From NCBI GenBank assembly GCA_017506865.1, contig JAFCMP010000513.1:372001-436000 (forward strand): a DNA stretch of 64,000 nucleotides. Reading direction: 5' to 3'. Of this stretch, positions 48,014 to 59,228 are shown piece after piece. Position numbers and translations under genes: made by a program. Each line of letters starts with the position of its first letter. Positions within the stretch are counted from its first letter, which is position 1. The DNA is from Tribonema minus (lineage: Eukaryota; Sar; Xanthophyceae; Tribonematales; Tribonemataceae). Under the pieces are notes generated by a model. It worked only from the letters and a program-made list of their open reading frames with translations. It was not told the DNA's origin and searched no databases.

Positions 48014-48025
48014 CAACTTCAGGTG
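48014..48025 (+). repeat. 3' target-site duplication of E2
   Basis: Second copy of CAACTTCAGGTG. Between here and the next start codon at 48200 lies presumed promoter or leader sequence of the unknown gene. Confidence 0.85.
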
Positions 48026-48199
48026 CAGATCCCGCGCAAAAAAAACAAGAACATCACCGACAACACAGCGCTGGCAGTCAGATCGGCGCCGCCGTCGCCA
48101 TAGAAGATGCGTTTGTCTCATATTCTCTGAGATCCCGTCAAGCATCGGCAGCACAGGCAGCAGCTAAGCAGGCTATCCATCCTCACTCTAGAGCTAGAC

Positions 48200-51100
48200 A
48201 TGAGTGCTGTGGAGAGACAGTCTGAGAGCGGCGTTGCCGGCGGCGACGGCAGTGGCAAGCGTCGGAAATTGACCATCGACACGCCTAGGGCTGCTGCTGT
48301 TGATGGCTTTGAAAGCGGCCCCTGCGATGGCGGCAGCAGCAGCAGCCACAGGCCTCGTGAGCTGGGCCCTGCTCGAGCTGGCATGCTGCCCACCAGGCCC
48401 TGCGACGGCGGCAACAGCGACAACGGCGCCTTTGCGCTGGCACAACGAATCCGCAAAGAGCTGAGTCCCACGCCCGGCCCAGCTGCACAGCGCCTGCATG
48501 CCGTCCTAGCCAATCTGCACAAACGGGCAGGTGCCCAGAAGATGTGGCCCAGGCCTGGATCCAACTGCACCAGCTTGGATGCCAGGGGCCGCTGGTCCCT
48601 CAAGAAGGTGCAGATCGGCTTAGGCGACAGCGCCATGTGCCACCTATGCATGGCCGCCATGCTCAAGATCTTTGGGCACCCTCGCCAGGGCAATCTGCTT
48701 GGAAAGGACGTCAAGCCCAGCGACATTGCGCTGCTGACAGCGGATGTCACTGCCGCTGCTGGCGCAAACACATCGCACACATGCGCTCTGAGCGGCAGCC
48801 GCGTGTGGGTGCTGGAGCTGTGTGCCAAACGCGTGCTCGACGACCAGGCCCAGGCCGAGTACTGCGGCAGCAGGGAGTACATGCAGCAGTGCTTCGACGC
48901 GTACGAGACCTTCGCGCGCACCGCAGAGTGCCGGCGGATGCGCGATAGCGTGCTGCACCACCACCTTCATGCAGCAACTGCCGCAGCAACACTCACGAGG
49001 GAGCAGCAGTTTGCGTCGCAGCACTGCTTCGTGACAGTCACCGCCGCCAGAGATGCGGCGGCGGCGTTGAGGTTGAACAGCAGCAGCAGCGCCGGCGACG
49101 CCTGCGGCGCCCCCGACACTCACCTTCTAGAAGCAGAGCCGGGGCTGGGGGAGCTGGTGGCCTCTGTACGCGACAGCGCCAAGAAGTTCAAGAACGCGGC
49201 AGGGCAGCTCGTCGACGGCGGCATTGTTCGCGGCGAGGTCATGCAGAAGCCCACGGAGGGGCGCATCACGGGCAACTTTTTCCTGCGCATCAACAATCAG
49301 CAGTTCGCACGCGCCTTCCTCGTGCCGGAGGTCCCGATGCTCATGCAGGACGTGCTGGGCCATCTGCAGGGTGCGCTGCGCTTTGCCGCGAGCATGGTGG
49401 ATCCTGCAGACGACGTGCTCGTCCTGCTGGGCCTCTACGCGAGCACGGCGGACCTGGTGCCAGCCGTGTCGTACGCTGGCGCTGCGGCGGGAGTGGCGAC
49501 GCGGGCAGGCTACCACCTGCGCGGGTGCAGCAGCGACCTGCTGGCGCTGCTGGATTTATTACAGGGGGCTGGGTGACTAGAGACGCGGCAAACGCAGAGT
49601 TCTGGCGCGGGATGGGGACGCTTCTGAAGGCGATCAAGGACTTGTCACAGCGGCCGGAGGTCGCTGCGATGCGCGCACGCCTGCGCCAGGCGGCCGCCCT
49701 CAACGCAGCTCGGCAGGCGGGAGTGGTGCACGCGCACCTGCTGGACAAGGAGCGCGTGGTGGTCCACAGTCAGGTTTGAGTCGAGTACCAGGTTCAAAAT
49801 CTGTGCCGATTACCTGGTTGCTCATCATACCAGTGGTGATTTAAAGAATCTTCTCTATATGTACATATATGCATAGACTCCTCGCACGGATCACCAGTTT
49901 CACTTCACGTCAATAGGTGAGCCATGTACGATCTGTGGGATGCTTGTCGCGGCCAAAGCAAGGATTGTCATTGTCACAGTTGCTGCTCGTTAGCATGAGA
50001 CCACCGGCAGTCTGCGCAATTCTATAACTGTTCACTCAAAAGTACAGTCTACAGCTTTGACTAGTGCGGACGTTAAGTTAGCACAGTGAGTGACCACCAT
50101 GAGGTCAACGCCTTGCCCACTGAGCGTTGATGTGACGGGCGCCGCCAGCAGCGCAGATGCTGTAGATCAGATTGCAGAGTGCTGCTGCGGCGCATGCGTC
50201 TGAGACCCTCATGCTGACCCCAACCCAGTTGGTCGCTAACTTTGAAATGATGCAGTGCGTGGATGCCTTGTCCGCTGCCCTGAGCGCTGCTGCCGTATGC
50301 ACATGGCACCGCCAAGGCTGTCATGCATGCAAGCCAAGTGGTCACTCAATCGATGCGCTTGCCGCCCTGACCGCTGAGCGCTGCTGCCGGTTGGCAAATG
50401 CGCTGCCGACGCCGCCACTGATGCGATTACTATTAGTAAGGGCATCGCGGAGCGCAGAGTGCACTGCGCGCCTGCCTGTTCACATCAACCCTAACTCTCG
50501 TGGAGGGTGCGCGCGCGCATCACGAGTGCGCGTCTGGTAACATTGCCCTTGCAATCGTTGCACGCGCGTACGCGCATCGCGCTCGTGCGCGCATTTCACC
50601 TGTGCGCGCCTGTTGACCTCAAAACCCTAACCCTTGTTGATCGCACACACGCGCGCATCACGTGTGCGCGTCTGATACCTTTGCCCTTGCCATCGTTGCG
50701 CGCGCGTGTGGGCATCGCACACGCGGACCATGCGCGTCTGGTAACGTTGCCCTAGCCCTCGTTGAGCACGCACGTTGTGTAAAGGCGCCTGGCAGCTTCT
50801 GCCTCAACAGTCATAGCCAGCGTTAGTGTTGAAATCACCTGGAACGTGCGCGCGCACGCTGATGGGAGGGTGCAGCACAAATCTGCGGCCTGGCGATGAC
50901 CTTAATCCCGCTGGTGGTGCATTGATGCGTTGGGTGCCTCGCCTGCTGAGCATTGCTGCCGCGTGCGCCGCAAGTGGCGCTGGCGCTGTCCAAGGACGTC
51001 GCGGAAGGTTCAGGCTGAGCGCTGCTGCACCCGTAAACTGCACCTAACCCTGCAGTGGTCACTCAAACGATTCGCTCTCTGCCTTGCCCGTTGAGCAGTT

Positions 51101-53102
51101 CTGCCGCCTGGCCAATGCTTGGCAAGCGCTGCTGACGCAGCACAACGCGTTGCGGATCACGGAGGTGCCAGTGGTTGCGTACATCAAGATGCGTTTAAGA
51201 CCATTGTTGCTGAGCGCTGCTGACGCGTTGCACGTGCCACGCAGTGCGCTGCCAGGGGCGCTGATGCCGTTCAGCGTATCGCGGAGCGCAGAGCACTGCT
51301 GCGGTGCAATCCTGCACCCTATCGCTGACCCTAACCCTGATGTGTTGCTGAATGATACGTTCCATGCCTGTCATGCTGAGCGCTGCTGCCACTTGGCAAA
51401 ATCACCTGCCAGCGGCGCTGATGCTGTTGAACGCATCAAGAAGTGCAGAGCGCTGCTGCGGCATGCATGGCACTGCACCCAACATGTGAGACTGAGCCCC
51501 CCCCCGCCCCCCCCACCCCCCCCCCCTCACAGGCGGCATTCCCCTTCCTGGCGCAGCTGCGCGCGCTGCCGCGACTGCGCGCAAGCCCCCCCACCCATGC
51601 CTTTCTGGGCTCACAGTCCGGCATGCTGCCGCCCAGTGTCCGCAAGGAGGCCGCCGAGCACAGCACCGCGCTGCACATCGGCGGCACCAAGCTGATGGCG
51701 ACCAAGTGCGAGGCATCCGCTGCCGTGATAGCCGACGTGGCCGAGAAGCTGCTGCGGGGGGAGGACACGCCGACCACTTACCTCCACGCAGACGACGGCG
51801 CCAACCTGGCCGTTTTGCCGCTTCCCAAGCCGCTGTACCTGACAACGGGCCGCGGCGGCGACCAGCGTCGCCGCCCCTAGTTCCATGCCTTGGACGCCTT
51901 CCTCGCAAAGGCGCACAGGCTGCGGCAGGCGGGGCGTGTCTTTGCGCCGCTGGTGGGGCGCGCTCAGAAGCTGCTCGGCGACCAGGCGGCGGTGCGCCGC
52001 GGGGCGCGGAGGTGCGCGTGGACATGGTGCAGCTGGAACTCATGCGCCTGCTCGCCAAGCAGCGGGAGATGCGGCAGGCGGGGGTCGGCGCGCAGCTGGA
52101 CGCTGCGCAGCATGGTTCACGGGGCGGGAAGCAGGCCGCGGCCGCTGTCAATGCGCTGCTGGACCACAGCACGGCGCGCTTTCCCGGTACTGGCTCGACG
52201 GACCTGGTAAGATGCATACTGTCACAGGTCGTCAAGCTGCATCAGTCCACTATAGTCAAATTAGAGGCACATGTCATTGCAGTCCAACATGGCATGATGG
52301 CACCGCCATTGCTTCAGAAATAGTCACCGTGCCGGTGTACCGTCAGGAACTTCAAGACAACGTGCTGTTGCCAGCAGTGCCAGATACCATGATGCAAAGC
52401 TGTGTGGGCATTGCAATCTTACACGGTGGCTGTGCCAGGTTCATTATGACAGCCATCGCGTACTCAGTACTGTCTCGGCGGCATCAGAGGCAGTGTGGCA
52501 CTTGATGCCGATGGATTTTGAAAGCTTTTGAATGGTTGACGTCTTCAAGATGCTGATAGTGTACGCGCACAGGACCTCTTTGGTGTGCACAATGTGTAAC
52601 TGACACGGTGACGGGTGAATGTACATGAGCTTTGTGTCCCTCTAAGTAGCAGTTAAACTCCACTGCGCATCAGCAAGCATAGGCATTACTTCAAGTATTA
52701 CTTCAAGTTGATGGCGCAGCTGACTGTGAGCGCTGCCACATATGCACGGCGCACACCTTCTACAAGTGGCGTGCTGACGATGACAATGATGTTGCTTTTA
52801 GCTCGAGTGCCGCTGAGCGTGCACGCCTGCTACAACTGTTGAACTGACGTGCTGCTTCCTCGACTTGTGCTGAGCGTTGCTGCCGCAGCCTGCCGCGTAC
52901 ATGGACGCAGACGCATGGCTGACCCGCGGCGACACTCTGGCCATCTTCCACGCAATGGCGGCCAAGATGCGGCAGCTGAGCTCCACGTGGTGCAGCAATG
53001 AGCAGGACCAGCTCGAGATGGTCTTCCCCGTCCTCTGCTGCTGCGAGGACATCGAGCGGCGGCAGGGAGAGCGACCCAGTGAGCACAGGAAGCGCGTCAA
53101 GT
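48200..53102 (+). pseudogene. Unknown multi-exon gene, better-preserved copy but broken
   Basis: Exon 1 starts with ATG at 48200 and is open to about 49555. It has a Ser/Gly-rich basic N-terminus (GKRRKLTID, a possible nuclear signal), then WPRPGSNCTSLDARGRWSLK, CHLCMAAMLKIFGHP, DSAKKFKNAAGQLVDGGI and EVMQKPTEGRITGNFFLRIN. A one-base slip near 49555 moves the frame to VTRDAANAEFWRGMG, open to a GTTTGA donor at 49782. A second exon starts at 51533 (AAFPFLAQLRALP) and carries HIGGTKLMATKCEA. It has an in-frame TAG at 51878-51880 that the copy at 24.7-26.3 kb does not share, shifts frame near 52005, and ends at 52206. A third starts at 52889 (PAAYMDADAWLTRGDTLAIF). The intact protein would be about 800 aa. 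I recognise no family; the twin copy shows that the exon borders are real. Confidence 0.6.
49783..51532 (+). repeat. Large intron of the unknown gene, filled with degenerate GC-rich repeats
   Basis: Phrases such as CTGAGCGCTGCTG(C/A)CGC, ATCGCGGAGCGCAGAG and GGTCACTCAA.CGAT recur irregularly. Between about 50505 and 50765 is a diverged tandem array (CGCGCGCATCACG.GTGCGCGTCTG with TTGCCCTTGC.ATCGTTGC) of alternating purine-pyrimidine bases. CCCTAAC strings are interspersed at 50494, 50624, 51042 and 51330. No coding exon is convincing here. Confidence 0.6.
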
Positions 53103-53338
53103 TGCTGTGGCGGGCAGTATCATACTGTAACAGCAGTGGCGCTCATGTACACAATGGCGGTCACCGCCACCGCGGCGCGCACGTGTGTCAGCTGCAGCAG
53201 TGCAAACGTTGGACGCCGAGGTTCAAGCGGCAGCTGCCGTGTGTCAGCACCATCCAGGATCATGCTTGCCTACTACTAGCCTGAGGCTGGAGCTTCAGGG
53301 ATGGGGGGAGCGCGGTACTGCCATGACAAGCATTGATG

Positions 53339-53381
53339 ACCGCACTGGTGTAGTGGCAACATCTACCTTCGCAAGGTTAGG
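53339..53381 (+). repeat. tRNA-Gly-like 5' half, module 1
   Basis: ACCGCACTGGTGTAGTGGCA followed by ACATCTACCTTCGCAAGGTT matches the tRNA at 54560 through the anticodon stem (loop TTCGCAA), then departs before the T-arm. An identical module lies 610 bp on at 53949-53991. Confidence 0.75.
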
Positions 53382-53602
53382 ATGAGCACACTCACCGTGA
53401 CTGACTCAACCCATTCTCGCCCAGGCTGACAGGCTGTCAGCTGGCTCGCCTAGTAGCATGATGCATGCTATACGGCTGCAGCGCGAGTGTGCCAGCAGAG
53501 ACTTCAAACGGTGCGCCAACATCATCATCCGCGATGCTTGCCTGGTAGGCTGCAGCTGCTTCAGGACTGGCTGGAGCGCGGTAGTGATTGAAAAAACCGC
53601 CG

Positions 53603-53660
53603 ACCGCACTGGTGTAGAGGCAACATCTACCTTCGCAAGGTTGGGCCCCGCGTGCCGGTG
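53603..53660 (+). repeat. tRNA-Gly-like module 2 with degraded B box
   Basis: ACCGCACTGGTGTAGAGGCA, the same anticodon arm, then GCCCCGCGTGCCGGTG where the tRNA has CCTCGCGTTCGATTCGCGGG. The copy 610 bp on is at 54213-54270. Confidence 0.7.
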
Positions 53661-54559
53661 AGCGCACTCCATCACCGTGGCACTGCCAGGCCGCGCTGGC
53701 AGCACTTCAAGTTGCCGTGGCGGGCAGTATCATACTGTAACAGCAGTGGCGCTCATGTACACAATGGCGGTCACCGCCACCGCGGCGCGCACGTGTGTCA
53801 GCTGCAGCAGTGCAAACGTTGGACGCTGAGGTTCAAGCGGCAGCTGCCGTGTGTCAGCACCATCCAGCATCATGCTTGCCTACTACTAGCCTGAGGCTGG
53901 AGCTTCAGGGATGGGGGGAGCGCGGTACTGCCATGACAAGCATTGATGACCGCACTGGTGTAGTGGCAACATCTACCTTCGCAAGGTTAGGATGAGCACA
54001 CTCACCGTGACTGACTCAACCCATTCTCGCCCAGGCTGACAGGCTGTCAGCTGGCTCGCCTAGTAGCATGATGCATGCTATACGGCTGCAGCGCGAGTGT
54101 GCCAGCAGAGACTTCAAACGGTGCGCCAACATCATCATCCGCGATGCTTGCCTGGTAGGCTGCAGCTGCTTCAGGACTGGCTGGAGCGCGGTAGTGATTG
54201 AAAAAACTGCCGACCGCACTGGTGTAGAGGCAACATCTACCTTCGCAAGGTTGGGCCCCGCGTGCCGGTGAGCGCACTCCATCACCGTGGCACTGCCAGG
54301 CCGCGCTGGCAGCACTTCAAGTTGCCGTGGCGGGCAGTATCATACTGTAACAGCAGTGGCGCTCATGTACACAATGGCGGTCACCGCCACCGCGGCGCGC
54401 ACGTGTGTCAGCTGCAGCAGTGCAAACGTTGGACGCCGAGGTTCAAGCGGCAGCTGCCGTGTGTCAGCACCATCCAGGATTATGCTTGCCTACTACTAGC
54501 CTGAGGCTGGAGCGTCAGGAATAGGGGGAGGCGGATCTGCCCCCATGACAAGCATATTG

Positions 54560-54630
54560 ACCGCACTGGTGTAGTGGCAACATCTAACCTTCCCAAGGTT
54601 AGGCCTCGCGTTCGATTCGCGGGTGCGGTA
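54560..54630 (+). tRNA. tRNA-Gly (anticodon CCC)
   Basis: Acceptor arms ACCGCAC (54560-54566) and GTGCGGT (54623-54629) pair perfectly over 7 bp, with discriminator A at 54630. The A box TGGTGTAGTGG fits TRGYNNARNNG. The anticodon stem TAACC/GGTTA encloses loop TTCCCAA, giving anticodon CCC. The T-arm has GTTCGATTC with a 5-bp stem (one G-U). A TTTT run at 54635-54638 follows, as expected for Pol III termination. No intron is present. It lies at the third-copy position of the module in the 610-bp array, so it may be the source, or a surviving copy, of those modules. I could not test whether it is functional. Confidence 0.8.
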
Positions 54631-54639
54631 ATCCTTTTC

Positions 54640-55225
54640 CGCTTTTTGGTAGTCCCACATTGGATCCCAAGACTCTACAGGGCTGTTGGGAGAATACAAG
54701 TCCATACGTACGGGCTGTTGGGAGCAGCAATGCTTGCCTTCTATTGATTTGCTTTTGCTTGGTTTTTTTCATCTCTTTTGCCAGGGTATGCAGGAACATT
54801 GACACAAGCTGGCAAGAATGAGCCTGTGACGCGTGGGAACGCTTCGGAGCTCTAAGAATTCATGTTCGTCAAGCATCGTGTGGCACCTGTCCAGTTCCCC
54901 CCCTTGCCTGTTGTGGTACTTGACTAGTTTTCATACATCATCGCTTAGGGCACGAAATGGCCCAGATGGCGGATGTCCAGCTTGCAGTTGCCAGCGTCCA
55001 CATTTACTATTTATTGATTTGTGCTTGGGGCGCGAAGAAGCCCAGATGGTGGATGTCCAGTTTGCTACCAGAATCTACATGTAGCTTGTGAACACATTAC
55101 AAGTGTGTCAATGCGCATTGGCGATCCATCACCTTTAAACGACATCGCCAAATGGCATCTCCCCCCTCTCTACGTTCTTGTTCATCTGCCCCACCCTGGA
55201 GTGCACAAGATGATCGGGTCACGCA
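54640..55225. other. Spacer without a supportable gene
   Basis: Contains a diverged short duplication: GGGC(A/G)CGAA..GCCCAGATGG.GGATGTCCAG occurs near 54949-54982 and again near 55028-55061, and both copies open short frames only. Confidence 0.5.
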
Positions 55226-56819
55226 GTGGGTGCTCGAACACTCAATGGGCCTGCAGCCCGGCACCAGGCCAGACCTGGCGCCAGTTTGAGCAAAGTGGGG
55301 CCCACCTCCATCTGGCAGCGCACGGCCCAGCTTTACAGCAAGCGCGACTCCCAACACGGCTTGGCGGCCTTGGCACCAGCAGCACCAGCAGAGGCAACTG
55401 TTACAGCGGCAGCGGCGGCTGCCAGTGGAGACGCGACCGCTCCGGCAGCGGCAACTGCATCAGCGGCAGGCCGCGCTAATGGCGCAGCCATTCCGGCAAC
55501 ACATGGCGCAGCTGCCGCTGGATCAGGGGTCGCGGCGGCAGCACAGGCGGCACCAGCGGCAGCAGCGGCGGCGGCGCACGGCGCAGCTACTCCGGCGGCA
55601 GCAGCAGCGGCGGCAGCAGCAGCTGCTCCAGCATCAGAGACAGCAGCAGCGGCAGCATGTGTTGCACCTCAAGCGGCCTCGGCGGCATCACTAGCTGCAG
55701 CTTCAACAGCAGCTGCTGCGGGCATAGGCAACACAGCTGCTCCAGGCCCTACTAGGGCTGCTGCAGCACTTGCAACAGGAGCAGCGGCGGCAGGCGGCGC
55801 CGCAATTGTGCCGGCTGCGACAGCGGCAATGGCGGTGGCAGCGGCCAATGCGGCAGGTGCTGCACCAACACCTGCGGCAGCAGCAACACCACTGGCAGCA
55901 GCAGCAACGGCAGGCGGCGCAGCTGCAGCACCAGCGCACGCAGCAGCGGCAGCCGTCAATGCAGGCGCTGGGCGTTCCACACCAGCGTTCCACACCAGCA
56001 ATGCTACAAGGCGCAGCAGCAGCAGAGGTGGCGCACCTGCCCCTCATGCGGACGATTGACACAGCTGCCGCATCGCTGCGTGCAGCAACAGGAGACAAGC
56101 TGGAACATATGCTGCCACTAGCGCTAATGCCACTGCAGCAGCAGCCACATATGCAGCAGCCGCCGCTGCCAGCAGGTGGCACCGGTGCGGATGCTGCTCA
56201 CGGCGTACTTGACGTCAGTGCTCTGCGGTTGCAGTGAAGCCTGAAGCGCCCCAATCAGAGTGCGCTTGCAGATGCCGTCGGTATATCGAGCTTGCAGATA
56301 AAGTGGAGGCGGACCTGCAACAGCTGCCGCAGGGCACGCAACGCACGCAAGCACTTGCTCGATTCCGGTCGCAGCGCCACATGCACTCGATCAGCATGGC
56401 ATTCCTCAACGAGCCCATGTACTCCACAACGGCTTCGTTCGATGGCCTATCCTGGCAGCTGGCCGTCAAACGCGCCATCGGAGTAGAGGAGCACACGGCA
56501 GGCTGCAAGCTGTGCGGGAAGTCGCCGGGCGGCACTCTGCATGCGCGGCTGTGTCAAGCGCCACGCGTCAAGGCGCACGACACCACCGTCCACAATAACG
56601 TCAAGAGGGCCACGCAGCGCATCCTGCGGCAATACCTCAAAACGGGACTGGTGGATGAGGACTACGCCGTTTCTGGGATCCGCCGGGCCGCCGGGAAGTC
56701 GCAGGATGGACATCGTGCTGCCTGCCGACGCCTTCCCGCTGACCGGCTACGACGACCCGACACGTCAACTATGCTACGGATGGGACTCAAACAACGCCGC
56801 CACTGCTCCTGAGCCCGCT
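55226..56819 (+). pseudogene. Relic of a third retroelement lineage (E3), C-terminal part
   Basis: The first half encodes an extremely Ala-rich stretch (GCA/GCG-type triplets, open in several frames). The second half, from 56234, reads FRSQRHMHSISMAFLNEP, AVKRAIGVEEHT, CKLCGKSPGGTLHARLC, VKRATQRILRQYLKTG and, after a frameshift near 56690, RMDIVLPADAFPL. This order (AM/SM.FL..P, a Cys/His cluster, a basic helix, MDIV) matches the C-terminal end of both E2 (GAMGFLAQLP, CPKCHRPVDSGAHLRRC, FMDIVF) and L-B (CPWRC...HAISC, QRILRQH). No RT core is present, so it is a 5'-truncated and decayed copy. The Ala-rich part may correspond to the low-complexity region before the knuckle in L-B. Confidence 0.65.
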
Positions 56820-59080
56820 CCAAGAACTCCGCAAAGTAGGGCATGCCATTCAGCGACAGCATGTACCATAACACCCCATGCAAATTTCTCCACATTGAAC
56901 ACCCATCTACATAGCCACAAAAAACAGATCAGTGGCAGTTCACTCATAGGTATGCTGGAGCAAGCTGAATCTGGTGCTGGACCAATAGCTGTAAATAAAT
57001 ATGATACTACAGCTGCACTGTCGAGCATCACAACTTGTTGAATCTGAGCTGAATGCAGAAAATTGGCCGACGGCGGCTGGTGCACGCCGACGGCACCTGG
57101 TGCAGATGTCCTGTATGTACCTGCTACCAGAGGCCCCACTCACAATTGTTCATGCGCAGCCAGGCAGGAGGAAACAGCAAACTACCTACCTCCATTGGGT
57201 AACAAACTACGAACAAGCCATCGAGGCCGCCCCATTGCGAGGGCGTCAGTTGCGTTCCCTTGTAGACTCTGAGTGGTAACATCTCACAGTGCACAGTGCA
57301 AAGTGAAGGCAAACAAGTGTCGTTGCTAAAGGGAACGCTCTGACAGCCATGCTGCAGTCGCTTCAGCAACTAGGAGTGTGGCAGCAAGTAACCATGGTCA
57401 CGCACAGAATGCATGCTGCTCATCCTGCAGAAATACGGTCATAATGTGAAACACCGATGAGCCGAGCAACAGGCGCTAAGACTTGAGATTTGCACGATGA
57501 TCAAAATGTCATCACAGGTTCAGAAAAACAGGCAGCTATTAGAAAGAGGCATGCTTGCACAAATTTTGTGAAATTCAAAAGCAATCTCACTATTGCAGGT
57601 TTGTGGCAATATGCATGTACCAGCAGCACTCAGTGCTGTGCAAGCAGGACTACTGACCGAAGGGCAAGTAACATCTACCTGCCGCGCATAACAATGCTGT
57701 ATTTCACTTTGAAGACGCGACGGTAATTGGGATATACCAGGGAATCGTAGTCCGGGGCATGCGCATCGTGCACAGACGGGTCACAGCAGCAGCAAACATT
57801 ATGCGCTGTCACCACACTATCTGGAACATGACGTGTCAAGAAGAAACTTCTTGGAAGGACTTACGCGGCACATGGCCACTGAGCATCAGCTGGATGTGAC
57901 CAGCCCGCAGTGTATAGCTGCACCTGTTGTGATACATCCAGTAATTCACAGCACTAGCAGGAAAAAGGTTATGCGCTTTGCGACGTGGCGGCTGCGCAGG
58001 TGTGCACGCGCAACCGACCCATCGCACGGCATGCGTCGCATGTCGAGGTCGCCCGCCGCGCACACTCTAGAGGCATTGCGATGCCAAGCCACTACTGTTG
58101 TTACACGTGGTAAGCGCAGTTTTAGTCAGGTTTTGCGGCCACCTCTAGCGCTGGTGACCAGCAGCCGTCAAGGGAGGGGGAGGGAGGCAAGCGCCGAAAA
58201 AATCACCGGGTCACTGTCCCAAGCCAACTACCTGAAAATGGACGGTAGCCCCTGCGCCGTTGACACAATCTGGTGGGTTCCGCTAACGGATGCAGGGAGG
58301 GGCGTTGCTGGTGCAGTATTTGCCTGACGCTTTGATGTTACTCGCGCAGCAGTTTGACGCGCCGCCGTTAGCAGCTGTGTGGCAGCCAGTGCCGCCACCT
58401 GTACCAGGCGGTATGCGTCAGCATCAGTTCCACGCATTCATGTAAGTTGCTGAAGTTGCTGCACAATGCTTCAAACACATCTAAGGTATCACAACAGGCA
58501 CTGCAAGGTGTGCACCAATCCTTTGTATGGTGCGTGGCATAGCTGTCAGTTGCAGAGATCGGAAACATGAAGTTATTGCCACGATGGCATGCCTATCTAC
58601 AGCAGGTTGTATACAGCTCGCATGCAAAATTCAGTGGGCAGCAAGTGAAATGTTGTTGGTGGGGGGGGGGCATTGCGCTTAAGCAGGTCGAAAGCGTTGC
58701 ACAGTGAAACTCCTCAGTGTTGCCTGTGATTGAACGCGACAGAATGCGCATTGCGTTGCAGAAAGGCCGAAACACCGTGTGGAGCAACAGTACTGCGTTT
58801 TACAAACAACTGTGTGTGTACTGCCTTGGACTTGGCATATGCGTACATGAAGTACGGTTACAGTTGAGTATGGTTTGAAGGCTACATGCAAGTGCATTGG
58901 TCAACAGCTTGAGCTGCAATTGTATCTCACCAGCAGTGAATGGCGCAGAGGATGCCTATTATGCTTTCACAACTGCAAAACTGTCACGTTCCTTGTCCCA
59001 TAGCAACACCTTTAGTACAACACATTGTATATACTTCAAAATAAAACATGTTGCGAGGTACTGAATTCAACTCTTTGTAG
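56820..59080. other. Stretch without a supported gene
   Basis: Plus-strand frames near 57060-57275 (LHWVTNYEQAIEAAPLRGR) and 57833-58327, and a minus-strand frame near 58437-58228 (LVQVAALAATQLLTAARQTA), look mildly coding-like, but none has splice support or recognisable motifs. A 10-base G run lies near 58660. Confidence 0.35.
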
Positions 59081-59228
59081 TTGCAATCACATCATGTAGG
59101 TGCAAGGTGCTGATGAGTGCGCCGCCTCCTGGCATACAACTGCAAATTTAGCAATTTTCAGTTAGTCGAGCTTGCCAGACCAAACCCTAACCGTAAATGC
59201 TCTCTAGCGCCGGCGAGCCTGCACTCAC

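Larger units (their letters stand above)
53097..54550 (+). repeat. 610-bp tandem repeat, about 2.4 copies
   Basis: Copies start at 53097, 53707 and 54317, with only scattered substitutions between the first two. Each full unit holds two tRNA-Gly-like half modules. The array begins immediately after the last exon of the unknown gene. The third copy diverges around 54510 and then runs into an apparently complete tRNA gene. Short peptides open in several frames are shadows. Confidence 0.92.

Noticed and set aside
51402..52235. 277-codon minus-strand open frame
   Set aside because: It is the antisense shadow of the GC-rich second exon of the unknown gene, whose sense reading is supported by the homologous copy at 24.7-26.3 kb.
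53097..54550. CRISPR-like or protein-coding reading of the 610-bp repeats
   Set aside because: Units are long, contiguous and without unique spacers; the peptides occur in several frames and are shadows. The genome is eukaryotic.
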